64,000 nucleotides of DNA. Origin: Flammula alnicola (taxonomy: Eukaryota > Basidiomycota > Agaricomycetes > Agaricales > Strophariaceae). Every line of letters begins with the position of its first letter. Within the stretch, counting starts at the first letter, position 1. The notes beneath the pieces were generated by a model. It worked only from the letters and a program-made list of their open reading frames with translations. It was not told the DNA's origin and made no database searches. Below, one piece after another: positions 52,119-64,000 of this stretch. A program made the position numbers and the translations under genes. Location of the stretch: the NCBI GenBank assembly GCA_015499995.1, contig JADNRV010000028.1, forward strand, positions 186,001-250,000. Direction: 5' to 3'.

Positions 52119-53889
52119 ATGTCTCTCTTGAAGATATCTGGTACGAAAATCGTCGACGAGCACGGAAACGAAGTCATTCTTCGTGGTGCTGGGCTGGGAG
52201 GATGGATGAAGTGCGTTTGTGTTTTCATGCTCATAGATCTGGTTATTGACCTAGCGACTATCTAGTATGGAGAATTTTATTTCAGGTTGGTCGATAAAAC
52301 CCCTAAGTTTGGTTTTATCCTGACCGCCTTATAGGTTATCCTGGTTGCGAGTTCCAGATCCGCGAGGCTTTGGTGGAAACTATCGGGCAGGAAAAGTCAG
52401 ACTTCTTTTTCGACAAGGTGCGTATCTTTCAGCGACGTCGCTTCAACCAGCTAACAAAAATTTGTGTTAGTTCCTTGAATATTTCTTCCAGGACGAAGAT
52501 GCGGCCTTTTTCAAAAGTCTGGGACTGAACTGCATTCGTTTGCCTTTCAATTACCGCCATTTTGAAGGTACCGAAGTTTTGCTGGGACTTTTCATGCAAT
52601 ATTAATAGAGAATTTCCTTTGCAGACGACATGAACCCACGCGTTCTTAAAGAATCCGGTTTCAAGCACCTTGACCGTGTCATAGACCTCTGCGCTAAGCA
52701 TGGGATTTACACGATCCTGGATCTCCACACCGCTCCAGGTGGACAGAACACGGACTGGCACGCCGACCATGGAAGCCATATCGCAAATTGTGAGTAAGCA
52801 AAATGTTTATGTTTAGAACCGACGCTAATTTACTTTTGCCGCCTAGTCTGGAATCACAAAGATTTCCAGGACCGTGTCCTCTGGCTGTGGACAGAGCTTG
52901 CGAAGCATTACAAAGGCAACAAGTGGATTGCAGGCTACAACCCGCTTAACGAGCCCACCGACTCCAAGCATATCCGTCTCGTCGCTTTCTACGATCAAGT
53001 GTACAAAGCGATTCGTGCTGTTGACCCAGATCACGCCCTCTTCTTCGACGCCAACACCTTTGCCTCGGACTTTTCTCACTTTGGTGATGCCCACAAGAAC
53101 TGGGAAAATACTGGATACTCTATCCATGATTATTCGAGCTTTGGGTTCCCTGCTTCCCCGCAAGAGTACGTCGGCAGCGACGAGCAAAAGAGGCGACTGA
53201 AGAGGAGCTACGAGAAGAAACGCGCCTGGATGGACGAAAGGGGCCTGTGTGTCTGGAATGGCGAGTGGGGCCCAGTTTACGCCAGGAAGCCCTACGAAGG
53301 CAGTGCGACGGATGCCATCAACACCAGACGCTACCAGGTTCTCAAGGACCAATTGGATATCTACAGCAAGGTAACAGCACCATCGTTTACGTTTGATTTG
53401 AAAATCGCGGTGTGTTTTACTGACACGAATATGTAACTGCAGGACAAACTCAGCTGGTCGATCTGGCTCTATAAAGACATTGGGTTCCAAGGAATGGTCT
53501 ACATCTCGCCAGAGACGCCCTACATGACACTTTTCGCCAAGTTCCTGGCCAAGAAGCACCGATTGGCAGTGGACGCCTGGGGCGCAGACGACAGCGCCGT
53601 GCGCCACATCTACCAGCCACTTCTGGACCACGTCGTCCAGGAGATCCCGGAGAAGTTCCGCAACCTCTACCCGAGCCCTGTGTGGAAGCTGAGCGATCGC
53701 GTTACGAGGATCTCACGGAACATCTTGATGAGCGAGTTCTTGATCAAGGAGTGGGCGGAGCATTTCGTGGGCAAGGACCTGGACGAGCTGGACAGGATCG
53801 CCGCGAGTTTCAAGTTTGACGGGTGCTTGAAGAGGGAGGAGTTGAATACCATCTTGACCGCCAACGCCCACGCCCAGGCTGTGCAGTGA
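52119..53889 (+). CDS. GH5-family glycoside hydrolase (exo-beta-1,3-glucanase-like), intracellular
   Basis: About 490 aa, reading cleanly across about seven exons. The second exon is only 20 nt. TIM-barrel motifs: [51 protein letters not shown], and YNPLNEP with the acid/base Glu; the nucleophile Glu is in [26 protein letters not shown] lies near the barrel end. There is no signal peptide ([19 protein letters not shown]), so it probably acts in the cytosol, unlike secreted wall glucanases. A helical C-terminal extension (~370-490) is present. Substrate is probably a beta-glucan or glucoside; subfamily not determined. Confidence 0.88.
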
Positions 53890-55169
53890 GGTTGTCGAAA
53901 TCGAATTCCGACAGAGCCACAGCTTTCAAGCCACCGCTCGGTGACCTAAAGGAACCCAATATGTAAAGTGTACTTACTTCGGAAACGTTGTGCACTTACG
54001 TTATGTTATCTGTTATCTATGTATTTGTATTTCATGAATTGAATGCCCACTTTCTGTGTGCCTGCGCGCCGTTGGAAATGTTTCAGAGTTTACATTACAG
54101 TAGAAGCTCGATGTATCCTGGATAATCACAGAGGTACAACACGCGTTCTACAACGATATAATTTACACTATTGGAGTTGGCATACAAACGCGGCCAGTGG
54201 CACATCAACATATCCTTCTTCCTTCCTTTTTCATCCTAAAATTTTGTTCAGCACCATACATAACTTATCCGAGTTTATCGTTAATCGTGTCGCGCCCTGT
54301 CGCGCCCAGCAGCTGATCAGGTCAGTCGTCGAGATGGCCTTCTTTACCAAGTGGTAAGCTTTAACTTTACCCAGGGACGGATATTGGTATATTTTTGGTC
54401 CGTGAGGGGCTACAGGTACTCCTAAAGGCCTGTGCAGAGAAGAGAAAATCTCATTAGACGAATCACGGGGAAAGGTGAAGGGACGCGCAGACGAAAAGCT
54501 TGATCACCTATTAATGTTTGGAAGGGTAAATTGTGTGTCAACAGAATCACAATGGGCACAGTTTACGATACGAAGAAAAGTACTTACACACCCTTTGCCA
54601 GATCGAGACTGTCAAAACAGACAAACGGTAAGAAAATATATGTACCCATACGGTGAATGGGTATTCGTCAGTGATGTGCGACAATGTGTGGGCGCGCGAG
54701 ATCCTGTCTCCCTTCTTCTGCCCAACAGTGTGCAGCGGAAACTTGCCTAAAGGCAGAGGGGAGTTACCTACTCATAATGGTTCCATCTCAGCCGAGGACG
54801 GCTGCGAGAAAAGTGAAGATAAGCAAGTTAAACTCCAGAAGAACGAAAGTCAGGGAGAAAGTCATTCTCCCCCACGCCAATGACATGCTCAAACGGCGAG
54901 TTTAATTTCTTGTCTGAGTAGTTGCATGACTGACTGATGATCCGGTGATTGAAGAGGTTATGTATTTGAATTTTGGAGTTCGTGAAAAATGCTTACGTAC
55001 TAGTAGAGTGTCGTTCACATTCCCACACATTGCAGATAGTCTGAGGCAACCTTCTTCTCTACTCCTGGTATCATAGAGTGAATATCTGCGTATTCTGTTT
55101 AGTATATGTAACATCCTGTCCGATCGTTGTTATAAGCAGTGTATATCTAATACTCCCTTACACTCCGTC
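53890..55169. other. Intergenic, no gene seen
   Basis: 1.28 kb with only short frames (under ~105 codons) that lack domain or splice support. Contains a possible promoter for the following F-box gene. Confidence 0.4.
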
Positions 55170-57109
55170 ATGGCTAGCAACAAGTAAGTAGACGGGTATC
55201 ACGATCCTCTACCAATAACCGCACTGACCAAGTATCGTCTTCGTTGTTGCTTATCCCACAGTAGCCTGATTCTCTCTGATCCACCTATAGCTGTAGGCAG
55301 CCGTCCTTCCGAGTCCATTTCTGGACCAGTATTTGGAACCGTTGTCCGTGGTAAATCCTTGGTGAATTCTTCGTCTACGCGCCTCCAGCGCTTCTGTTGT
55401 TTCAATTGCTGATGTCGCCTTTCTCATAGGAAGACGCAAAGCCGGTGTTATTATCTCCAAAAAATATATTTCCCTTCGGGAGCACTCCTCCAGAGATACT
55501 GGCCGTGATCTTTTTCCATTGTCTCCCAGCTGTGGATGAACTCAAATTCCACGTAGTTCCATCAGCGCTTTTCCGGTTGGCATTAGTTTGTAAAACATGG
55601 AGAGATGTCATCAACGGTACGCCATACTTATGGAGTTGCATAAACATCGCATGCAGTGATTATTACCGCTGCAACTTGCGCTATGTTGCGCTTCTCTTTC
55701 CAACTGTCCTCGATCGATCAGGCATCTGCCCATTGCAGATGTCCATCCTAGGGTCCGAACCTCATAGTCATGGATGCAGGCATCACCCCCGGGACCCCTC
55801 TAAGCTCTGGCAGACAATATCCAATCAACTCGCTCGATGCGACCGTTTGTCTCTGGATATCCACGATTCATCACACCCCATCATATCATCTCTCCCACAG
55901 TTGAATAGTACGTCGCAACTCAAACACTTGACGTTGTCGATCCGTAGCACGACTTCCAAATTTCCGACACATCTCGTCGATTATATCAAAAGCAATGGAT
56001 CCTTACGCAGTCTAAAATGGAATACACCAGATTTGCTCATTTCCGACCTTCTTCGAGACACCAATTGGCCATCCCTGACTTCACTTGAAATTCACTCATC
56101 ACTATCGACGAACCAGGATTTCGTCAAAGTTCTCTTGGTCGCACCAAACCTCGTAACCTATCATCTCAAGACCGTAACCCGTGATGTTGGTGATCTCGCC
56201 TTGGCCTCGACCCCGCTGATTCACCAAGCCCTTCGTGATTTGAAGCTTAGATCAGTAACCAGCTTTTCGGCCTTCATTTCACTTCCAGCTCTAGAATCTC
56301 TCGTTATTACTGCATCTCCCATGCCTAGCCTCCAAGCAGAGGTGATACCAGAATTTCCTGCTCTCCGTATCCGAGAGCTCGACTGGCCATCACTTACAAG
56401 CGTTTGTATCAGTGCGCCGCAGCTAACGTCCTATGATTGCGTCGGCATTCTTAAGTCTGCACCACTACTCGAGTCGTACAACATCAAGGTCATAACGCAT
56501 GATCTTGCGCATTACATAGTCGACCCGTTCGTTCACCATTCCCTCCATTTTTTGAAGATCGAAACAGGAACGATTCTCTCTGCTTTCCTTCGCCCCGTAT
56601 CATGTCCGAATCTGGAATCATTGCACATAGAAATGTCGCCATCTGCGGTCGCCGTAACTCAGAACCTGGAAAATCACGAATTCCCTGATTTTATTCGAAG
56701 ATCTCGCCCGCTCCTTCAACGGTTGGTGTTGGAGAACCTGAATGTCCCAGAGAGAGGCCTCATTGATTGCCTCCAATTCGTACCCACCCTCACCCATTTA
56801 GAGCTTCATGAGGATCTCCAGCGTTACCGGCCACCCGGCCTTACGCATTTGATCGTTTCTGCTTTATCAGACCGCCTCCATGAACACCTTCATTTATGTC
56901 CCCACCTCACTGTCATGAAACTCACTGGCGGCCTCGTTTCTCAAGATGGACTTTGTTCCGAAATGATCAGCATTCGACGTGCCATTGGAGGTTTAAAGCA
57001 TGCTCAGGTCGAGTTCGGAGAACGTTCGCATGCTCAGGACGAGATTACCTTTAGAGAATTGCGAAGGGATGGATTCAAAATTACTTGGTTTCCGAGGAGT
57101 GGCATGTGA
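55170..57109 (+). CDS. F-box protein with LRR-like tail
   Basis: The main exon (from ~55430) reads STPPEILAVIFFHCLPAVDE, then LALVCKTWRDVINGTPYLWS, a standard basidiomycete F-box, followed by ~480 residues of leucine-rich sequence with repeating LxSLxI patterns, ending TWFPRSGM. The frame has no ATG near its start. A plausible 5' end is ATGGCTAGCAACAA at 55170, a donor GTAAGT, and a second exon from ~55261, but the junction to the main exon (acceptor CTCATAG at 55429) leaves a phase mismatch that I could not resolve; a missed intron or a 1-nt error would explain it. SCF ubiquitin-ligase adaptor; substrate unknown. Confidence 0.7.
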
Positions 57110-57905
57110 ACAGTGGGGAGAGTCGAATCGGAGGAGCCGACCTTCTTTGATCGGTTGGTAGTATAGAAATAACTTGGACGAACTGCCGAGTCGTGATACC
57201 ATTCCGTTCCGGTGCGTTCCATCTCGACTCTCGAGAGCTTTTCTAGTGACCATGAACATGACAATTGTATTCTGTCTCGAGGTCCCTAAAAAGAAAAATG
57301 TCTGGTCAAAGAGTTTTCAAGGGCAAGGTGAAGAGATACGCACATACATTAAGTATGTCATCGCGGTTGCAGCACTAAAAGTGTGTTCCAACTGCAGACG
57401 AGTCGAGTACAAGGAGAGTAATTGATGATTAAAGTAATCATTACGGTCGAAAAGATGTCCTATTTCATGAAAACAAGGATTTTGAGAGGCCTGTTAAACT
57501 TTTGGGATAGCAACATCGAAGGCCACTGGCTGAAAACTGAAAAGACATCCAGGTAGAAATATATTGGTCCTGCCGGCTGCTAGACGGTATTCGCAAGGTT
57601 CGCAAGAGAGTACAGGTCATAGCGACGAAATGTCCATCGTAGCAGATCCGACACCATTTGCCGGCCACCGGAGACAGAGATTTCAAGGTCATTTTGGGTC
57701 ATTTGGTCAAGGTTAGCAGAAAATTGATGTGCTGCAGAAGGCATAACAACATCCTGGATGTCTTGGAAGATAGTAGACGAAGCGAGAGTATGAATGGCGG
57801 AAATTGCCAAGTGATTCAGCGACTCGGCAAACGCTGCCGAAACGCATGTCCAAATTGGGAAGTGCCTAGCTTACATCTTTCTCAACGACGACGACGACTA
57901 CTTGG
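57110..57905. other. Intergenic, no gene seen
   Basis: Upstream of the Mid1 gene. Small minus-strand frames at 57465-57810 have no domain support. Confidence 0.4.
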
Positions 57906-59500
57906 ATGCTGCCAGAATCTCTGTTATATCTCCTCAGCGCTACCCTCTCCTTTGCTGAGGCAAGGACAACACTAGGCATTAATGCTGTTGCATCCTTCAA
58001 TACCCTGAGGCTACCACAACCTCCCTCATTCGCTCTACCTCAGCAACAGCAACTAGCAATCAGTGTCGCTATTTGCTCTGAATCTACACCCATACCGCGC
58101 TTCTTTGTCTCAAACATTAGCAACTCGGATACGCAAGACGACCCAGGGCCTAACGGAGGCACGAATGTATTTGAAATCATACTAAATGAAGGCCAGGGAA
58201 ACTGGACAGGGACCTTTGGAAACGGCGGAATCCTTGCTGTCGAACAGAACGGCGCTAGTGGAGTTTCATTCGACATTGGAGTCTCTGATAATGGTGCGCA
58301 CCTCTCCTGCTTCTTCTCTCAAAAACGCTGACAATTTCATTTCATTAGTTACGATACACCAAACACTAAGCGAATTGCCCTTCTTCGGAGACACCACGTC
58401 CAATCAAGCAATTCTCTTCTCTCCAACCTTTTCAAAAATCGTCGATACTGTGCAACCAACATACCCAAATTATACCCTACCATCTGCAAACATATCGCTG
58501 CCTTCCCAACCCACGAATGTTCCCAATTTCACTCTCATTATCTCACCTACCTCTTCCGGCCTTGCCAACAAGCCCCGGACTGGTTGTTTCCTTTCAAACC
58601 AGAAGTCTGTTGGAACGATCGCCAATGAAACTCTTTGGTCAAGAGATGATCAGCAATGGAGGAATCAATGGCTTATGGGTGCCCTGACCCCTTCAACCAA
58701 CTACACGGCTTTCGTTCTCCAAGGAACGACGAACGTGAGCGGTCCGATCTACTTTGCAACAAAATCTGGTGCGTTTTTGCCTTTCATTCCTTCCAAAAGA
58801 AATTTATCAGCTGACTGCGCATCTTACAGCCGCATTCAGCTGTCCTCTTGTCCATTCTCTTCCTTACTGCCCTGGTGTCGCCTATTCCGTTCCGTTGCCA
58901 GCGCCGCCGTCGGGGGCTATAACCTATGACAGCACTAATCTCCCTTCGCAAGTGACGACACCACTGCTTTCCTATATCACCAACTTTACGACTGTCCTCA
59001 CCACCTTTGCCTGTGGGCGCGACTGGTATTCACCCCTCGTCGGGTGCAACGACTGCCAGCGCGAGTACCGCAAATGGCTCTGTGGCATTTCGTTCACGCG
59101 ATGCACCGAGCCCAGTCCCGCAAATCCTAACGGATTTACATCGATTGTTGCCCCGCCCGACGCAACGGGTCTGAGCGCCTCCAGACAGACGGACGCAGCG
59201 GGCGCGCCGCAGCAGGTGCTTTCCGCGATCGTCCCGCAGGAGACGAGTGCCACGCAGAGGAATCCGTTCCTGCCGACCATGGGAAGCGCGTATAATATGC
59301 TGCTGCCGTGCTTGGAGCAGTGCAATGCCGTGGATCGGGCGTGTCCGCCGTTCGTTGGCTTCAAGTGTCCGACAAATAACTTCAATGCCGCTGCGAGCTA
59401 TGGGGTGGGGTATATTGACAGCGCGGATGGCGGTAAGGACGGTGGCCTCACTGGTGTCGCGCAGGATCGGTGGGGAAATGTGTGGTGTCAAATGATATAG
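57906..59500 (+). CDS. MID1: Mid1 stretch-activated calcium channel subunit
   Basis: Three exons, 57906-58293, 58349-58768 and 58830-59500, give 492 aa in frame. N-terminal signal (MLPESLLYLLSATLSFAEA), then a Ser/Thr/Asn-rich extracellular region with many N-glycosylation sequons (NWTG, NYT, NIS, NFT, NVS), and the Cys-rich C-terminus of Mid1: CPLVHSLPYCPGVAYSVP, CGRDWYSPLVGCNDCQ, YRKWLCGISFTRC, LLPCLEQCNAVDRACP. Mid1 pairs with Cch1 in the plasma membrane to form the high-affinity calcium influx system used in mating, wall stress and polar growth. The family identity rests on the cysteine pattern and is strong. Confidence 0.88.
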
Positions 59501-60104
59501 CTAGTATTACGGCGGATAGTTGGTTAGACAACATATCTGTGTGGGTCAAATTCCACTTGTACACTACTATGTTGGATTTACAGTGTGCATTTGGCATGTA
59601 CTTGCGGACAGGTACGTCGCACTGGGAATGCAGGCAGCCTGACTGGGAGTGCTGGTAAGAAGACTCGGTTGTTAAAGCGAAGGCAGAAGTCATGAAGAGG
59701 TGATAATCCAAAAAAAGTGGCTAGAACAATGCCTCAATCTCAGTAAGTGAAGTTCAGGTTTTCTCGCTCATATTTATCTTGTTCAATTTAGAATAACTTG
59801 CAAGAATTAGATTCCCAGACGAACAGGTACTGCATGACGCCATTTGAGAGCATGGGCATGGGCCGAGCAAATATGAGATTGCGACGACTCTATACCGGCC
59901 ACCCAGCATCCGCAAGCAATCCCATTCCGACACGTTTCCTTTCTACAAAAACACCCGAACTCGGACGACTCTACCGTCTTTCCCTATGTGAGATTGGGTC
60001 CGAGATGCTGAATGCGACTGCAGAACGGAAGAGGGAAGAGGATCAATAAAATCGTGACAGCAACATACAGTACAATTACAATGCAGTAGATAAATACTTG
60101 ATCC
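59501..60104. other. Intergenic with a doubtful small ORF (59798-60049, +)
   Basis: Between two convergent 3' ends. An 83-codon frame (contains MTPFESMGMGRANMRLRRL) lacks an ATG at its head; an upstream ATGCCTCAATCTCA followed by GTAAGT and an acceptor near 59789 could form exon 1, but the phases do not fit. Treated as unproven. Confidence 0.2.
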
Positions 60105-61835
60105 TCAAACATCGTGCGGGGTCCAAGGGAAGGCCTGGTCGTCGTAGCCAATCTTCATCCCATATCCTTTCCCTACTTCGACACCTGCGACCTCACCATT
60201 CTCCTTCCTGCTTATTTTGGCGGTCAAGTACGGCAGGTTCGGGGTATCAACGTTGGTGATGGACACCAATCCTGGGACCGCTTGTGCCAAATCTCTGGCT
60301 TGAGAAGCGAAGTTGTTTCGTTCTTCTTCGGTAAGGGCCTCCAAGTTGGCGTAGTACGCTTCGTAGTATAGGTGCTTCAGATGTGGGAAGCCATTCAAAT
60401 CATCTGCAATTGAAACCTAAACGAGTTGAACGTTAGATCGTTCATTAGGTCGTCGAACTGGCCACACTCACAAATTTGGAGAGTTGGAAGAGAGCACCGT
60501 GGAACCCGAGTTCTTCCAAGTTTGGAGCGGCACGAACGATGGAATGCATGAAGCTATCAAACACGGTCCTCGATTCTTTCTTTGACTTGGCTTGTTGGAA
60601 GGTTCCGTCTTCCCTTTCGTACCAAAGACTCCCTTCGATAGTTTTATTCTTGCCGCTCGATGACGGCGCTTGGCCGATATCCAAACTCTTGAGGTTCGGC
60701 AGTCCGTTCGAAAGAACGAATCGGAGAAGGTAAGGGATTTGTGCATTGACACTTTGTGGATAGAAAGACTGAGCAGTTGATTGAAGATAGGAGAGAGGAG
60801 TCGAACGTCATTCCAATGCGCCTATGGGTAATGTCATTAAACCATTGTATAACGAGTGCAAGTCTCCACTTACTCGGAGGTGCCGAAGGTTCGGGAGAAA
60901 TTTTGGGGGTAGTTCAGATGCAAACCAGCGATTGTTGGTGCCTATGAGATTCGATGCGACATTGAGATACTCGATGGATGGATGCCGTTCAAAGAATGCC
61001 ATAGCTTGCGCTGCATCCACTTCTGTGAACGACGCCAAGGACAAAGATCGCAAGAAAGGCAGGTCAAGTTCGAAGATGGGAGAAGGAGAAGCAAAGTCCG
61101 AAGAACTTGGCGTCAAGTCAAGAGTGTGTAACGAGGGCGCAAGTGACGAAATATGAGCGAGGAGTTTGTCGCTGCCTGACTGCTGTAGCGTGAATCCAAC
61201 GAAGTGAATTGTGAGACTGGTGATGTCCTATATCCACTTTCAGTTGTTGTGGTCGCATTCACCGCAGCAGGACTCACAGGAACCTGGAGGAAACCTGACT
61301 TCTCAAGCCATGGCTCATCTTGATCATCCGAAAACCCTTTGAGGACGAGGCCACGAAGCCGAGGGCACTTCTCCTTGAGCTGCGCCAAGAATTCCTGACG
61401 AAGTTGACCAAATCCTTTGACAGGCTCGAAGCCTTTATCAGCATCATAATACCATCGCTTCATCAGGTGCAGGCCCAAAGTGTGGATGAACGGGAGATAA
61501 CCCTTCGATATGACGTCCTCAACCCGTCTAATCACGTCCGAGGGAGGGTCCTGGTCCCGTGTGTCGACAGAGAGATCAGACATAATGTGCAACTCGCGGA
61601 CGATGCGGCCCAACGGCGGATTGTCCAACAGCTTCTGTAAGACCAGTGTAGCATCTGTTTCATTCTGTAGGACCAGCCGCGAATATACTAGAGGAAGAAC
61701 GAACTCCGAGATATGGTGGTTAGTCAACGCGAGGGCGAGCAAGGTCGAAGGGGTCGCGTAGAGTGGTAGATGGGCGGCAATGATAGGGTAAATCTCTGGC
61801 AAGAGTTCGTTGAGGGGCCCCTGTTGGGTAACCAT
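60105..61835 (-). CDS. F-box-like/LRR protein, one apparent 1-nt deletion
   Basis: Starts MVTQQGPLNELLPEIYPII, an F-box-like helix pair (LALALTNHHISEFVLPLVYSR, positions ~25-48), then leucine-rich segments: VRELHIMSDL, LRGLVLKGFSDD, ITSLTIHFVGF, LRSLSLASF, LPNLKSLDIG, NLEELGFHGALF, GFPHLKHLYY. Introns after FLQVP, after LRHLR and after LSKF keep frame. Near 60748 one base seems missing: SIHKVS and NAQIPYLLRFV lie in neighbouring frames with no intron signal between them. C-terminus ends FPWTPHDV. Likely substrate adaptor or scaffold; no specific partner visible. Confidence 0.7.
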
Positions 61836-62497
61836 GTTGAAAGAGTGTTCTGGTGAAACACGTAATTTAAAAGCTGCATTCCATTTGTCGTCGCTCTACT
61901 TATATCGAGCAGAAGACCTTCGAATCGTGGGATAATAACGTTGAATTAGGTTGCCTCCGAGGCAGCCGTCGTTCAGGGGTTTTAAGAAAAGAAAGATACA
62001 TCCGGTAGAGGAGACAATTTTATTTCAGGTAACTCAACCCTACACAACATCAAGATAGGTCGAACTTCGATGCGTTAACCATCAGCACAACCTGATTTTT
62101 GTCACGCAAAATTCAAGGGGTGTGCACCGGCAATTGCCGGCATACAGCCTAGGGAGGGGGGGGGTCCCATTGTGGCTTATCCAAATAAAAATTTGAAGTA
62201 CATTTTTGGCAGAATAACACATCTAGAGGGTTCCTACAAAGTATTATCCACTGTTTCCATGAATTTACGGCCCACATGAGCTGCCTGTGGCTCAACAGCA
62301 AGAATGTGTCCAGATTTGGACACATTATGTCAGCGGTCAGATCGGCCCGAACATGGTTAGGTAGCAGATCAGTCTTAGTTAGGAAGGTCTGATCAGGCAC
62401 GTGATAATTTATTTCCTTTTTTGGAATGGCTAAGGGGGGGGGGAGGGTTAACAAGTCCTTATCCAAATAAAAGTACCTCGTATATCTGGAAAAAAAA
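61836..62497. other. Intergenic flank of the second transposon copy
   Basis: Contains the F-box/LRR promoter, then a stretch with two G-runs (62155-62165, 62437-62445) and two copies of TTATCCAAATAAAA (~62178 and ~62460), which suggests another short element into which the transposon inserted. Confidence 0.4.
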
Positions 62498-64000
62498 TGG
62501 CCCGATACTGGTGTTTGTGGGGTAATTAAATAATAAATAAATAAATAAATCGAAAAATCGAAAAGGGAAAGAGAGGGAAGGGAGAGAATATTTACGTTCA
62601 CCTCTATTATTCGTTCTGTTCACTGGCTCATGGCCGCTTGTCGCAAACTGACTCCATCAGTTCATTAGTATCGTTTGGACCCTTTTCCGCATTTTCTCAC
62701 ATGTATACTCGCTTAGATCCTCGTCATCGGTTCATCTCATGGACCCTTTTCCTCCCTTTTCCCAGTGAGTTTCACCATTTTCGTACAAGGATACTCGCTT
62801 AGATCCTACAGGGTTCATTTCCTCACACGCACTCGCTTAGATCTTCCGGTTCAATCATCAATGGCCGCCTGTGTGCCGTGCAATGGAATTTAGCACATTT
62901 GGCGCAGCCATCACAGCCTATCCAATACGTGAAGGATTTCAATTCCTCAAACTAATGTACAGCTAATCCGAGTCATCGACGCCTATCCAACCCTCGTTAC
63001 AGGGCCTCTTTTTCCTTTTGGGATTCCGACCTCGACAATCAACCCTTCTGCAGTCTCGGCAAGGATTCATACAACTCTTCACGCTTTTCTTACCCTTACA
63101 GGTGTGAATCCCACATTTTCTACACGTCCGTCCCTCTCTCACTTTCTTTGTTTTCTTGTTCAGCTTTCTCGGGACTGCCTGCAAAAGATCGGCGTCCACT
63201 CGCTCTCGGGACAATTCCTCTGCCGTTGTTATTGCAGATTCTGAGTTGGAGTGCTGCAAGTTTGTGTCGGGTGATATTTGGGATGTCGAGGCAATGGATG
63301 GGGCCAGGATTGATGGGCCAGGTCCTACTGCAAGGTGTATTCGGTGAGAGGAGCTCGAGGCTGGAATTTGAAGGCCTCTTGTGATGGCGTTGGGCTTGCA
63401 CAGTTTTTCGGGTAGAGAAGGAGCTGCAATGGATCGTGCTGGGTCATTTAAGGTGATTGTAAGAGGCTTTCTTGCACCGTATGTCAAAGAAAGTGACTCT
63501 TTAACATTCATATTTGATTTCCACGTTGCGTAATAGACTTTCAATTGTTCGATTAGCTAGAACAAATGCCCGTTAACCTTCATGAATTCAGAATGATTCC
63601 ATTCACATGACAAACCTTGTAGAATATATTGGCATTTGTGTTTGCATAATAATTCCATACCTTCACAGCTTGACTCCAGACAGGTCCGGATGGTGAGTTG
63701 AAATCTGTGTTCGTCTCCATAAGGTGGAGGAAAAGTTCTTTTTCAGCAGAATGATGAACGGGAAGTATGGGTTTGTGCACACCCTGCATCTCCGCAAGGA
63801 ATTTGTGCCTTTGTTTCTTGTCGAGGCTTGGAACATATTCACTCATCCCACTCTCGACACGAATCTTTGTCGGAATGGGAAGGATACCAAGGACCTCGTT
63901 TGATGGCAAGTAGAGATTTGAATTTACCCACCCAGTAATTTGTACCGGGTTAATAAGAACATCTTGCAGGTAAATTACTCGCTCTTGAATTTTATTGGTG
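62498..64000 (-). mobile_element. Second copy of the 6-kb transposon, cut by window edge
   Basis: Matches 40750-42252 at a constant offset of 21,748 with no difference noticed by eye; the deduced proteins in it are identical. Same orientation as the first copy. Its other end lies beyond the window. Confidence 0.9.
62963..64000 (-). CDS. Transposon protein, copy 2, C-terminal part
   Basis: Contains the last two exons of the 1,654-aa transposon protein: exon 8 (63556-62963) complete, with the Cys-rich basic tail, and exon 7 (from 63616) up to the window edge. Identical in sequence to the corresponding part of 41215-46564, so nothing suggests decay in the visible part. Whether this copy is complete depends on sequence outside the window. 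Confidence 0.85.

Noticed and set aside
52843..53631. 262-codon minus-strand frame
   Set aside because: Lies antisense to the GH5 gene, whose exons contain the catalytic NPLNEP and GEWGP motifs; the antisense frame has no domain.

Overview
The window is nuclear DNA of a filamentous basidiomycete, most likely an agaric-type mushroom (Agaricomycetes). The evidence is dense genes with many 50-65 bp GT-AG introns, class I hydrophobins, a NACHT-WD40 STAND protein, F-box/LRR proteins, a JmjN/JmjC histone demethylase and basidiomycete-style DNA transposons. All coordinates and splice joins below were read by eye from the sequence; family names come from motif recognition, not database searches.

Layout. 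0-8 kb: 5' part of a MAK21/NOC1 ribosome-biogenesis gene, an F-box gene, and a CNNM/MAM3-type membrane protein broken by at least four 1-nt deletions. 7.5-15.5 kb is an accessory zone. It holds a divergent hydrophobin pair (one broken, one intact), a secreted DUF1524/HNH-type nuclease gene, an unidentified gene flanked by inverted-repeat arms, and a foldback element with ~270-280 bp inverted repeats that carries a captured coding fragment and has itself been split by a nested hAT-like element. 15.6-20.6 kb: one long NACHT-WD40 gene with a 7-nt micro-exon. 20.7-24.6 kb: a mosaic of duplicated pieces (tail of the 27-29 kb ABC1 kinase gene; 3' half of a hydrophobin plus the nuclease gene from 9.4-11.2 kb). 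24.8-34 kb: core-type genes (FAD monooxygenase, mitochondrial ABC1 kinase, KDM4-like demethylase). 34-38.6 kb is gene-poor and precedes a C2H2 zinc-finger gene.

40.7-47.7 kb is mobile DNA: a 5,992-bp element with an intact 8-exon, 1,654-aa protein, followed 84 bp later by an 871-bp Pack-MULE-like foldback element. A second copy of the large element, apparently identical over the 1.5 kb visible, runs off the right end (62.5-64 kb). 48.4-51.8 kb holds an ASX-homology protein and a UCH37/BAP1-type deubiquitinase tail to tail, the two partners of the PR-DUB H2A deubiquitinase. Then follow a GH5 hydrolase, an F-box protein, the Mid1 calcium-channel subunit and an F-box/LRR-like protein.

The most striking object is the large transposon protein. 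Its DDE-like core appears to have a complete DEDDy 3'-5' exonuclease inserted between the second aspartate and the final glutamate. A general caution: many genes in 3-17 kb carry single-base deletions while most genes from 18 to 60 kb read cleanly. These may be assembly errors or real decay, and the sequence alone cannot decide.
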